Assembly (NCBI GenBank): GCA_052146815.1
Contig: JBKQMG010000134.1
Location: forward strand, 1 to 64,000
DNA from: DATJZH01 sp052146815
GTDB taxonomy: Bacteria; Actinomycetota; Actinomycetes; Streptosporangiales; Streptosporangiaceae
Direction: 5' to 3'
DNA length: 64,000 nucleotides
In this document: piece after piece, positions 36,121-44,572 of the stretch
Numbering within the stretch: position 1 is the first letter of the stretch
Layout of the letters: the number at the start of each line of letters is the position of its first letter
The notes under the pieces: generated by a model
The model's input: the letters and a program-made list of their open reading frames with translations, nothing else
Told to the model about the DNA's origin: nothing
Database searches by the model: none
Made by a program: the position numbers and the translations under genes

Positions 36121-36219
36121 CTGGAGGACCTCGTGGCGCTCATCACCTTCCTGTGCAGTGACGCGGCCAGCCATCTTTCCGGCACCGTGATCACGGTGCG
36201 CCCGCCTGTCACCCGCTGA
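36121..36219 (+). pseudogene. SDR oxidoreductase, C-terminal fragment
   Basis: LEDLVALITFLCSDAASHLSGTVITV is the familiar C-terminal block of short-chain dehydrogenases (FLxSDxAxxxxGxxxxVDGG), here ending in a different tail and TGA at 36219. About 220 N-terminal residues are absent. It starts exactly where the TetR fragment on the opposite strand breaks off. Confidence 0.6.
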
Positions 36220-36261
36220 CCCCTCGCGGCCGCAGGCCCGGCCGCGCCGGCCGCCGCCGGG

Positions 36262-37710
36262 CTACCAGGTGCCCCAGGGCAGTCGCGGGGCGGGCAGGTC
36301 CGGGGGCCGCAGGAACGCCGGCGGCGAGGTCAGGTCCAGCGCGCCCAGCGGAGAGGTGGCGGCGGCGTCGCGCGCGGTCAGGGCGGGCAGGTTCCACTTC
36401 TCCTCGACCAGCTTCAGGATCGAGGTGTGATCGAGTACTTCACTGTGCACGAAATCAGGCCGGGCGTACGGCGACACGATCACCGCGGGAACCCGGAAGC
36501 CGTACCGGTCATATCGCAGCGTCCCGGCGTCGAGGTTCTCGGCGTTGTGGACGTAGCCGGGCAGCACCGGCCGCAGCAGCGTATGCAGCAGCGACTTGCG
36601 CCCCACCAGGCTGCGCCCCTGCACCTCGTCGGGCGGCACGGCCGCAGGCGGCGCGACGTGGTCGTAGTAGCCGCCATGCTCGTCGTACACCCAGATCAGC
36701 AGCGTGTCGGGCCAGCCCTTGCCGTGCATGACCCGGCGGATCACCTCGGCGGCGAAGCTCTCGCCCTTGCTGATGTCCTGCGGGTTCTCCTCGGAGTAGG
36801 CCGTGAAGTCGGGATCCACGATGCTGAACGCCGGCAGCGTGCCGTTGTCGGCCGCCGCGAAGAACTCGTCGTTGCTGCGGATATGCAGCAGGAACCGCGC
36901 GATTCCGAGCGGGAAGATGTCTGCGGTGAACTGGAGGTCCTTCTGCACATCCCCCATCCGGCCTGACGCCAGCCTGCCGAGGGACATCAGCCGCCGCCGC
37001 GCCTGGCGCCGCTGGTGCTGGACGTAGCGGCGGAATCCCGACTGGTCAGCGGCGACAGGATGGTAGTTCACCCACGAGATGCCATGCCTGGTCAGCATGT
37101 CGAAAATGGTGCCGGCCGGCGGGTAGTCGGCCAGGTCGAACGGCAGGTCGTCAATAAGGCCGTGCGCCGTGCCGGCGATGAGGAACCGGCGGTTGGGGAA
37201 CGTGGGACCCAGGCACGAGGAAAACCACCGGTCGGCCAGCGGGAACGTCCGCGCCAGCCCGTGATAGAAGGGCAGGTCGGCTTCGGTCCAGTAGGCCATC
37301 CCGGCGGTGAGGTCGGTGCCGGGCACGACTACCTCGGAACTGGTGACGAAGCCGTCGTTCTTCCCGTCGCCCCACTGCAGGTGGCTGGCGTGCCAGCTCT
37401 GCGACGGCACGCGCGGCAGCTGGACGCTCGAGCGCCAGTGCCGGACCGCGATCGACTCGCCGTCCCGGCTGAGATTGGCGGCCTCCGGCTCCCCGTCCGG
37501 GCTGAGCGGGAAACCCTCGCCGCGGCTGGCCAGCGTGCCGAGATAGTTGTCGTAGGAATGGTTTTCCATCATCAGCACGACAATGTGCTTGATCTGCGGG
37601 AGCCGGTCGGTGCCCGCAGGCAGCGACGGCTCGGGGCGCTCGCCGGGCTTCGCGCTGCCGGAGCGCCGCGCGAGGCGGCGCGGATCCTGCTGTTCGAGCC
37701 GGTTCCACAT
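36262..37710 (-). CDS. PF04185 phospholipase C-like phosphoesterase
   Basis: 482 residues. IKHIVVLMMENHSYDNYLGTL is the first metal-site motif, SCLGPTFPNRRFLIAGT the substrate-site block, LIWVYDEHGGYYDHVAPP the second metal site and FRVPAVIVSPYARPDFV..EVLDHTSILKLVEEKW the C-terminal His-containing block. It would hydrolyse phosphodiester or phosphomonoester bonds. No signal peptide or Tat motif is visible before the domain, unlike typical PLC members. ATG 37710 is preferred over the TTG two codons upstream. It is the third member of this family in the window. Confidence 0.83.
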   Translation of the reverse strand: MWNRLEQQDPRRLARRSGSAKPGERPEPSLPAGTDRLPQIKHIVVLMMENHSYDNYLGTLASRGEGFPLSPDGEPEAANLSRDGESIAVRHWRSSVQLPRVPSQSWHASHLQWGDGKNDGFVTSSEVVVPGTDLTAGMAYWTEADLPFYHGLARTFPLADRWFSSCLGPTFPNRRFLIAGTAHGLIDDLPFDLADYPPAGTIFDMLTRHGISWVNYHPVAADQSGFRRYVQHQRRQARRRLMSLGRLASGRMGDVQKDLQFTADIFPLGIARFLLHIRSNDEFFAAADNGTLPAFSIVDPDFTAYSEENPQDISKGESFAAEVIRRVMHGKGWPDTLLIWVYDEHGGYYDHVAPPAAVPPDEVQGRSLVGRKSLLHTLLRPVLPGYVHNAENLDAGTLRYDRYGFRVPAVIVSPYARPDFVHSEVLDHTSILKLVEEKWNLPALTARDAAATSPLGALDLTSPPAFLRPPDLPAPRLPWGTW

Positions 37711-37836
37711 AGACAACGCCGCCTTCGATGGTGAATGTGCCGATATCGTCTCACGGGCGGCTCGTCAGACTGCGGCGCTCTCGGGGTGAGCGGCCAGTGC
37801 CGCGGGGAGCCCGGCCGGGCTGCCCGCGGCTGCGGG

Positions 37837-38010
37837 TCAGCCGCGGAACGCGTCCTTGACCTTCTCGCCCGCCTGCTTCAGGTTGGCCACTCCCTGGTCG
37901 CCCTTGCCCTCAGCCTCGAGGCCCTCGTCGCCAGTGGCCTTTCCGGCCGCTTCCTTCGCCTGGCCCTTCAGTTCGTCTGCCTTGTTACTGGCCTTGTCCG
38001 TCGCTGACAT
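37837..38010 (-). CDS. CsbD-family stress protein
   Basis: 57 residues, hydrophilic and helical: DKASNKADELKGQAKEAAGKATG and NLKQAGEKVKDAFRG are CsbD signatures. CsbD proteins are small general-stress proteins without known biochemical role. ATG 38010 follows GAGGG. Monocistronic. Confidence 0.9.
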   Translation of the reverse strand: MSATDKASNKADELKGQAKEAAGKATGDEGLEAEGKGDQGVANLKQAGEKVKDAFRG

Positions 38011-38151
38011 GACAGCCCTCGATTCCTGTGGCGGCAGGGCGATCTGCCCGCTGCCGGTAGCGATTTCGTGCAGCACGACTCTGCCCCGGCAACTGCGGTG
38101 TACACCTGGACCGGGTCGGCGCCGCGGCCTGATCCGCCCCGCGGGCCGGTA

Positions 38152-38180
38152 CGATAGTTGCTTAGCAGAAGTAACTATCG
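38152..38180. promoter_or_regulatory. Long inverted repeat upstream of MFS gene
   Basis: CGATAGTTGCTT (38152-38163) pairs with AAGTAACTATCG (38169-38180) with one mismatch across AGCAG. It lies 62 bases before the MFS start in an AT-richer stretch. It resembles MarR-family operators that control exporters, but no MarR gene is adjacent. Confidence 0.65.
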
Positions 38181-38242
38181 GGCTCCGATTCGGGATAGCG
38201 GGGCTGGGAACGGCCGCGCCGCGAACATGAGGGAGCGAGAGC

Positions 38243-39547
38243 GTGAAGCGTCGGATGGGCAGGTTCTGGCGCCAGACGTTCTCCTCGCTCAAGGTCCCGA
38301 ATTACCGGCTGTACGTCACCGGCCAGTCGATCTCGCTGGCGGGGACCTGGATGCAGATGACCGCGCAGTCGTGGCTGGTGCTGACGCTGACGCACTCCAG
38401 TACCGACCTCGGCCTGGTGCTGGCGCTGCAGACACTGCCCATCCTCCTGCTCGCGCCGTATGGCGGCGTGGTCGCCGACCGCACCGACAAGCGGCGGCTG
38501 ATGGTGATGCTGCAGTCCTTCATGGGCCTGCAGGCCCTGCTGCTCGGGCTGCTCACCGTCTTCGGCGCAGTCCGGTTCTGGGAGGTCTGCCTGCTCGCGG
38601 TGGTCCTCGGGCTGAACAACGCCTTCGAGAATTCCGCCCGGCAGGCCTTCGTCCGGGAGATGGTAGGCAAAGACGAGCTCAGGAACGCGATCACCCTCAG
38701 CTCCGTGACGGTCAATGCCGCCCGGGCGGTCGGGCCCGCCATCGGCGGGGTGCTCATCGCCACGGTCGGCATCGGAGTCTGCTTCCTGCTCAACGCGGGC
38801 AGCTTCGTGGCGGTGGTCACGTCGCTGCTCATCATGGACCGCTCAGCCCTGCGGCCCAGTCTGCCCGCGCCGCGCGCCCGGGGCCAGCTGCGCGAAGGGC
38901 TGCAATACGCGGCACGGACCCCGACGATTGCGATCCCGCTCGCCATGATGGGCCTGGTCGGCCTTTTCGCCTATGAATTTCCCGTCTCGCTGCCGGTGCT
39001 CGCCGACCGGACCTTCCACGGCGGTTCGGTCGCGTATGGCTTCATGACCGCGGCCATGGGCGTCGGTGCGGTGATCGGGGGCCTGTTCACCGCCGCCCGT
39101 GGCCGCACCGGCCTGCGGCCGATGATCATTGCCTCGGTGGGGTTCGGCGCGGCGATTCTGGTGTGCGCGTTCTCGCCAGTGCTCGCGCTGGCCTACGTGG
39201 CGCTGCTGTTCGTCGGCTGGGCCAGCGTGTCGTTCATCGCCATCGGGAACTCCACGATTCAGCTCAGCTCCGAGCCGAGCATGCGCGGCCGGGCGATCGC
39301 GCTCTGGCAGGTGGCTTTCCAGGGCACCACGCCCGTCGGCGGCCCGGCGATCGGCGCGATCATCGACCTGTCCGACGCCCGGATCGGGCTGGCGGTAGGC
39401 GGCCTGTCCTGCCTCGTGGCGGCTCTGGGTGGCGCCGTGCTCGCGCGGCGGTCGCGGTCGTCAGCGGCGGCTAGAGGCATCACATCTGAGGAGCTCTCCG
39501 CCGCAGAGGCGACGGTGGCGCTGCCCGCCGAGCGGCCGGCCCAGTAG
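38243..39547 (+). CDS. MFS transporter, EntS-like
   Basis: 434 residues, about 12 helices. The N-terminus (FSSLKVPNYRLYVTGQSISLAGTWMQMTAQSWLVL) and VVADRTDKRRLMVMLQSFMGLQALLL are typical of the MFS_3/enterobactin-exporter-like group. ENSARQAFVREMVGKDELRNAITLSS is another signature. It probably exports a small molecule; substrate unknown. Start GTG 38243 follows GAGGGAGCGAGA. A strong inverted repeat lies in its promoter region. Confidence 0.88.
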   Translation: MKRRMGRFWRQTFSSLKVPNYRLYVTGQSISLAGTWMQMTAQSWLVLTLTHSSTDLGLVLALQTLPILLLAPYGGVVADRTDKRRLMVMLQSFMGLQALLLGLLTVFGAVRFWEVCLLAVVLGLNNAFENSARQAFVREMVGKDELRNAITLSSVTVNAARAVGPAIGGVLIATVGIGVCFLLNAGSFVAVVTSLLIMDRSALRPSLPAPRARGQLREGLQYAARTPTIAIPLAMMGLVGLFAYEFPVSLPVLADRTFHGGSVAYGFMTAAMGVGAVIGGLFTAARGRTGLRPMIIASVGFGAAILVCAFSPVLALAYVALLFVGWASVSFIAIGNSTIQLSSEPSMRGRAIALWQVAFQGTTPVGGPAIGAIIDLSDARIGLAVGGLSCLVAALGGAVLARRSRSSAAARGITSEELSAAEATVALPAERPAQ

Positions 39548-39587
39548 AGCGCGCGCCCGCATCACTCTGGTCCCTCGCGGTGGACCG

Positions 39588-40169
39588 CTAGACGCTGGCC
39601 ATGTCCCGGCTGGTCTTGACCGCGCGGCGGAGCATGAACCCGCCGCCGATCTCGATCAGTCCCATGACGATGAACCAGATCCCGATCAGCACGGCCAGCA
39701 CGCTCAGCGAGGACAGCGGGGCGGTCGCGACGACGATCCCGGCGATGATGCTGATGATGCCGAAGAAAATCCAGAAGCCCCTGCCCTCGCGGACGTTGCC
39801 CGAGATCCCGCCGATGAGGGAGGCGATGCCCTGCACGATCCAGGTGATGCCGATGAACAAGCCGATGAGCGCCAGCGTCAGATGCAGATGCCGGATCAGG
39901 ACGACCCCGATGACCACGAACAGCAGCCCGGCGATTCCGAGCCAGACCCGGTGCGCTTCGGTGGGGTCGAAGACCCGCACCAGGTGGAAGATGCCTGAGA
40001 GAATCATCAGGATCCCGAGCAGGATCGCGATGACATTCAGGGAGCCGCTCGGGTGAAAGGTCACGACGATCCCGAGGATCAGGGTCAGCGCGCCGAGGAA
40101 AATCGTCGCCTGCCACGCTCCCGTCAGCGCGCCTGGCGTCAGGGGCTGCTCGCCGTACTGGTCGGACAT
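39588..40169 (-). CDS. HdeD/DUF308 membrane protein
   Basis: 193 residues with six transmembrane helices in three DUF308 pairs: LTLILGIVVTFHPSGSL, LLFVVIGVVLIRH and IISIIAGIVVATAPLSSLSVL. WIVQGIASLIGGI and VMGLIEIGGGFMLR are the repeat ends. HdeD is linked to acid resistance in enterobacteria; in actinobacteria the role is unknown. ATG 40169 has AGGAG upstream. Confidence 0.88.
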   Translation of the reverse strand: MSDQYGEQPLTPGALTGAWQATIFLGALTLILGIVVTFHPSGSLNVIAILLGILMILSGIFHLVRVFDPTEAHRVWLGIAGLLFVVIGVVLIRHLHLTLALIGLFIGITWIVQGIASLIGGISGNVREGRGFWIFFGIISIIAGIVVATAPLSSLSVLAVLIGIWFIVMGLIEIGGGFMLRRAVKTSRDMASV

Positions 40170-40365
40170 ATTGGCTCTCCTGGTTCTTTCCTGGCGCGGA
40201 ACCTGACCCGGCGGTGCGCCTGGCAGCGAAGCCAGGCTTTGCGCTTCTACTGATGCTTCCGAGCGCGGGCGCCAGTGTCGTCACCCGCTCTGGGTGATAA
40301 CGATCTCCGCGGCGCGCTGCCCGCGCGCAGACAGCGGCGAAGCCCGGGTCTGCTCGGCGCGCGGG

Positions 40366-41289
40366 TCAGGCCACGGGGCGCGCGGCGGCGGGACTGGCCT
40401 GAGGGGTGCCCGGATGGCCCGGGCGGTGCTGCGCGGCGGCGATTTCGCGCGCGATCTGGGCGTCGGCCCGGCGGCTCTTGACGGACTCGCCGCGGAACCA
40501 GCCCGCGGTGGCCAGGGCCAGCCAGCCCGCGTCGATGATCATGCCGCCGGCCCACATGAGCGCGCCGCCGATCTGCTGGTCGGCAATCGGGCCGGGCCCG
40601 AACGACCGCGCCACCTTCGCGTAGAACGGATACAGGTCATAGTCCGATGCGTAAAGGAAGAAGCCGGTCATTGTCTCCGGCAGCATCATCAGGAACAGCG
40701 AGATCACCTTGACGGCGGGGTCGACCCGCCGCGGGCAGCCATTGGCACCGAGCAGCGGGTAGTAATACAGCAGCGCCACGCCCAGGTACAGCGGGTACTC
40801 GACGAATTCCTGCACCAGGGGATGCTGGAGCGCGTAGTCGTAGAACGGCGAGAAGTGCGTGCCCATCAGGACCCCGGCAAACAGCAGCCAGGTCAGGACC
40901 GGGCTGGTCATGACCCGCAGGGCCTTGCTGCGCAGGACCGGGACGATCCAGCGCCGGCGCAGCGCCGGGTCCGCCGCCTGCAGGAGGAGCAGCACCGGGC
41001 AGCCGAGCAGCAGGAGCGGTGCGATCACCATCATCAGCGCTATGTGCTGGGCCATATGCGCCCAGAAGAACGTGTCGCCGTAGGCGCCGACCGGCCCCAG
41101 CAGGACAATCCAGGTCAGCGCCAGCGCCCCGAGGAAGCTGGCGGTGCGCCGTCGCGGCCAGCGGCGCCGTGGCCTCCCCCGGCTGACGGCAGCGACCCCC
41201 CACAGGTAGGCCGCCGCGCTGGCGAAGATCGCCAGCGCGGGCACGGGCTCGAACGTCCACGTGCGCAGGACCTGCCAGACGTCGTGCAC
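40366..41289 (-). CDS. ctaG: CtaG/caa3-type cytochrome c oxidase assembly protein
   Basis: 307 residues, seven helices. The family motif is visible as AHMAQHIALMMVIAPLLLLG, with HFSPFYDYALQHPLVQEFVEYPLYLG and LPETMTGFFLYASDYDLY following. CtaG-type proteins assist assembly of caa3 oxidase, probably delivering copper. GTG 41289 is 9 bases after the subunit III stop, so the gene belongs to the oxidase operon (ctaD-ctaE-ctaG). Confidence 0.87.
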   Translation of the reverse strand: MHDVWQVLRTWTFEPVPALAIFASAAAYLWGVAAVSRGRPRRRWPRRRTASFLGALALTWIVLLGPVGAYGDTFFWAHMAQHIALMMVIAPLLLLGCPVLLLLQAADPALRRRWIVPVLRSKALRVMTSPVLTWLLFAGVLMGTHFSPFYDYALQHPLVQEFVEYPLYLGVALLYYYPLLGANGCPRRVDPAVKVISLFLMMLPETMTGFFLYASDYDLYPFYAKVARSFGPGPIADQQIGGALMWAGGMIIDAGWLALATAGWFRGESVKSRRADAQIAREIAAAQHRPGHPGTPQASPAAARPVA

Positions 41290-41298
41290 GCGGAGCCT

Positions 41299-41916
41299 CT
41301 ACGGCACGACGTGCGGGCTGGCGACGAAGGACGTCGTGAACGCGAGCAGGACCGCCGAGACGGTCACCCAGGACCACCAGTACCCGACCAGCCGGACATG
41401 CCAGTGATTGTCGGCGGAGAACAGGCCCCGCCGGGAGCGGACGAAGATGGCAATGCCGAGGAAGAGAGTCAGCAGCAGGTGGACCAGATGCGATCCGGCC
41501 ATGGCGATGACCGTCGAGGCGTAGGAGCCTGTCGTGGTGACGAACGGCAGCGTCGCCAGCCGGCCGATCTGCAGGCCCATGTCGACCAGGAGCAAGAGCA
41601 GCGCGATGGTCGTGCCGGTCACCAGGCGGCGCTGGTCGCCGGCCCTGATGCCGAGCTCGCCCCAGCGGTAGACCAGGGCGCTGGCCACCACGACGCCGGC
41701 GATGAGCCAGCCGCTGCCCGCCCCGATCGTGGCGCTGCCCTTGGGGATCCAGCCCCCGTCGGTGTTCAGGCCGCGCAGGTAGAAGTAGGTGAACATCAGT
41801 GACAGGACGAACGCCGCGTCCGCGACGATCAGCAGGATGACGCCGAGCCGCTGGCCCGGTACCGGATCATGCGGATGCTCTGTCGGGTGCGCGTGCTGCA
41901 CCGTGCTGGCCGTCAC
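41299..41916 (-). CDS. ctaE: Cytochrome c oxidase subunit III
   Basis: 205 residues with five helices, as in actinobacterial subunit III. LIVADAAFVLSLMFTYFYLR, SHLVHLLLTLFLGIAIFVRS and the terminal WHVRLVGYWWSWVTVSAVLLAF match the family. It overlaps the end of subunit I by 4 bases (ATGA) and precedes ctaG. No subunit II gene is present in the window. Confidence 0.88.
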   Translation of the reverse strand: MTASTVQHAHPTEHPHDPVPGQRLGVILLIVADAAFVLSLMFTYFYLRGLNTDGGWIPKGSATIGAGSGWLIAGVVVASALVYRWGELGIRAGDQRRLVTGTTIALLLLLVDMGLQIGRLATLPFVTTTGSYASTVIAMAGSHLVHLLLTLFLGIAIFVRSRRGLFSADNHWHVRLVGYWWSWVTVSAVLLAFTTSFVASPHVVP

Positions 41917-43034
41917 TGGGCGCCCTCCCCTGACTTGATGGCGGACTGCGGGCCGGCCGGCGCGGGAGCGGACCGGACCGCGACGGGCTCCTCGGCAGGC
42001 TCGACCTGCTCGGGCAGCGTCATCGACGGGGGCGGCCCGTTCTCCCCGTAGCCGTAGAAGTCACCGGTGACCACCGGCAGGACCTCGAAATTCTGCAGCG
42101 GCACCGGGGTGGGCGTCTGCCACTCCAGTGTCTTGCCGCCCCAGGGGTTGGCCGGCGCCTTCGGGCCGTAGAGCCACGAGGTGATCAGGGCGCCGGTGTA
42201 GATCAGCAGCCCGATCATGAGAACGTACGCCCCGTAGGTCGCCACCTGGTTGCCCGTCGTGAACTGCGGCGCGTAGTCGCCGGCCCGCCGCGGCAGCCCG
42301 GCGAGACCCAGGGCGAACATGGCCAGGAAGGTGACCTGGAATCCGGCCTGGAAGATCCAGAAGCCGATGGACGCCCAGCGCTCGTTGAGCATGCGCCCGG
42401 TCATCTTCGGGAACCAGTACGACAGCGCCGCGATGGCCGCCGTCAGGGCGCCGCCCACCAGCGTGTAATGGAAGTGCGCCACCACGAACAGCGAGCCGTG
42501 CATGGCCTCGTCGACCGGGACGTCGGACAGGTAGATGCCGGTCACGCCGCCGATGATGAAGTTCCAGATCACCGCGTAGACGGCCAGCATCGGGAGCCGG
42601 GCCCACACATGCCCCCGCCAGATCGTGCCGATCAGCACCAGGATGAGCAGGCCGGTGGGCACCGAGATGATCTCGGTGGTCAGCATGAACGGCCCGTTCA
42701 GGTCGGGCGCCCACCCGGACATGTACATGTGGTGCGCCCAGACGAACAGGCTGAGGCCAACGATGCCCGCCATGCCGATGACCGCGCCCTTGAAGCTGAA
42801 CAGCGGCTTGCAGCAGAACACCGGCGTCAGTTCCAGCACTGCGGCGAATCCCGGCAGCAAGATGACGTAGACCTCGGGGTGGCCCATCAGCCAGAACTGG
42901 TTCTGGTACAGCCACGCGCTGCCGCCGCCCGCGGCGTCGTAGAAGGTCGTGCCGACGGTACGGTCCAGGCCCTCGAGAATCTGGGACGACATGAACATGG
43001 GGAACGCGACCAGGCCGAGAGCGACGCTGGCCAC
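41913..43034 (-). pseudogene. ctaD: Cytochrome c oxidase subunit I, missing N-terminal third
   Basis: 373 residues against about 550-600 normally. Present: FWLMGHPEVYVILLPGF (CuB His and cross-linked Tyr), VWAHHMY (two CuB His) and HGSLFVVAHFHYT (heme a3 and one heme a ligand). Absent: helices I to about V, including the helix-II His that is the other heme a ligand. The frame stays open above GTG 43034 but without homology, and a divergent gene starts 7 bases away at 43041. As it stands it cannot hold heme a, so it is a truncated remnant although ctaE and ctaG are intact. Confidence 0.8.
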
Positions 43035-43040
43035 CGCGCA

Positions 43041-43580
43041 GTGACGGCGGGCCAGGCGCGGCCGGGCGGCGACGCGCGCGGCACCGCCCCGGCCGGGTTA
43101 CCTGCGCGCCGCCGCTGGCTGTCCTGGCAGGCGATCCGCCTGCATCTGGCCCTGCTGATCGTCGTGCCGGGATGCCTGGCCGCAGGCTGGTTCGAGTTCA
43201 CCCGCGCGCAGGCCGGAAACGAGCTGAGCTGGGTCTACGTGTTCGAGTGGCCCTTCTTCGCGGCCTTCGCGCTCTACCTGTGGTGGCGTACCCTGCATGA
43301 TGACCAGCCCCGCCGCGCCCGCCGCCGCCGGCCAGGGCGCCCGGCGGCCGCCCCCGGCGCCATCGCGCCCGGACCGGACGCTGCGGTGCACGGGCCTGGT
43401 GCTCCGGCGAACGGGCCGGACCCGGCGGCTGCGGCCACCCAGCCGCACCAGCCCGAAGCAGATCCCCAGCTGCAAGCCTGGAACGAGTACCTCGCCCGGC
43501 TGCACGCCAGCGACCCGGTCGGCGGCCCGCCCGAACGGCGCGGTCCAGCCCGCTCCGCGCGCCCGCCCGCGCCCCGCTAA
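43041..43580 (+). CDS. Conserved actinobacterial two-helix membrane protein
   Basis: 179 residues. IRLHLALLIVVPGCLAAGWFEFTRAQAGNELSWVYVFEWPFFAAFALYLWWRTLHDD spans two helices and matches a conserved actinobacterial family of unknown function. The Arg/Pro-rich tail holds QLQAWNEYLARL near the end. GTG 43041 is the apparent start but lacks a ribosome binding site, perhaps because the same deletion that cut ctaD removed its leader. The true start may be lost or lie nearer RRRWLSW. Confidence 0.72.
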   Translation: MTAGQARPGGDARGTAPAGLPARRRWLSWQAIRLHLALLIVVPGCLAAGWFEFTRAQAGNELSWVYVFEWPFFAAFALYLWWRTLHDDQPRRARRRRPGRPAAAPGAIAPGPDAAVHGPGAPANGPDPAAAATQPHQPEADPQLQAWNEYLARLHASDPVGGPPERRGPARSARPPAPR

Positions 43581-43667
43581 CCCCGTCCCGCTAACCCTGC
43601 CCCGTGAAACCTGCTCCGCGGCCCGTTAACCCCGCCCCGCTGGTTCTGGCCGCCCCGCAGGCGGGGG

Positions 43668-43889
43668 TCAGGCGCCCCCTGGCGCCGGATGCTCCACCAG
43701 GGCGATCACCCGGCTGGCCATGAAACGGGCCGTCCGGACCGGCGTACCGCCGCGGGTGACCTCGCTCACCTCGATCATGGCGCGCCGGTTGACCACCTCG
43801 ACGCGCCGCCCGGCGCGGGTGGCCTCGATCTCATAGGTCTTCGTGACGTCGCCGGCGTCGACGACGACCTCGACCCGATCGCCTTTCAC
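43668..43889 (-). CDS. Small conserved hypothetical protein
   Basis: 73 residues, beta-rich: GDRVEVVVDAGDVTKTYEIEATRAGRRVEVV, then TRGGTPVRTARFMASRVIALVEHP. Similar short actinobacterial proteins are known to me only as hypotheticals. GTG 43889 is assigned without a clear ribosome binding site. The gap before it (43581-43667) is C-rich with imperfect CCCGCTAACCC repeats. Confidence 0.6.
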   Translation of the reverse strand: MKGDRVEVVVDAGDVTKTYEIEATRAGRRVEVVNRRAMIEVSEVTRGGTPVRTARFMASRVIALVEHPAPGGA

Positions 43890-44002
43890 GGCCAGGCCAG
43901 GGCGCCGCGGCGGCTGGCGCGAAGGCGGCTGGGTGTCATGCCCGTTTAGTACCCGGCGTTCGCTAGCCTGATACCGCTGGTCACCGGCGAAGGGAGCCCC
44001 GT

Positions 44003-44497
44003 TTGGCTATTACAGCGCTGGTGCTCTGGATGCTGACGGGCGCCGCGGGCGTCGCGCTGCTGCGCGCGGGAAACGCCGCCAGGATCCAGGCGGCCGAACC
44101 GGCCGAGCCGGCTCCCGCCCCGGTCCGGATCGGCGCGATCCCGCTCACCGCCGAAGGCAAGCCGCCGCCAGGCCCCCGGCCCAAGGTCACGGCTCCGCCC
44201 GGCGAGCACCCTTTCCTTGAGTTCTGCCATCCGGCGCTCGGGCTCGTCGGGATGGCCTGCTGGTTCATGTTCACTTTCATTCATTACCGGCCGCTGGCCT
44301 GGATCGCCTTCGGGGTCCTGGTGGTCACGATCGGCGCGGGTCTCAGCTGGCTGGGTGCCGCCAGGCGGGCCGCCTGCCGGCACCCGGATGTGCCGCGGCG
44401 CGCCTTCACGCCCCGCCTGATCGCGGTGCACGGCCTCGGCGCCACCTTGACGTTCGTCCTCGCGGTGGTGTCCGCGCTGGTGGCCAGCCGGGCCTGA
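44003..44497 (+). CDS. Four-helix membrane protein, unknown
   Basis: 164 residues. A TM helix at the N-terminus, a Pro-rich linker, then FLEFCHPALGLVGMACWFMFTFIHY, WIAFGVLVVTIGAGLSWLG and a last helix before the C-terminus LVASRA. A conserved actinobacterial type but without assigned function. TTG 44003 is supported by GAAGGGAG at the right spacing. Confidence 0.65.
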   Translation: MAITALVLWMLTGAAGVALLRAGNAARIQAAEPAEPAPAPVRIGAIPLTAEGKPPPGPRPKVTAPPGEHPFLEFCHPALGLVGMACWFMFTFIHYRPLAWIAFGVLVVTIGAGLSWLGAARRAACRHPDVPRRAFTPRLIAVHGLGATLTFVLAVVSALVASRA

Positions 44498-44572
44498 GCT
44501 GGCAGGCGGCGTAGGCTCGGCTGATCCGGGCATAATCCGGCCGCACTGATTTCCGCTCAGAGGACCGTTGCC

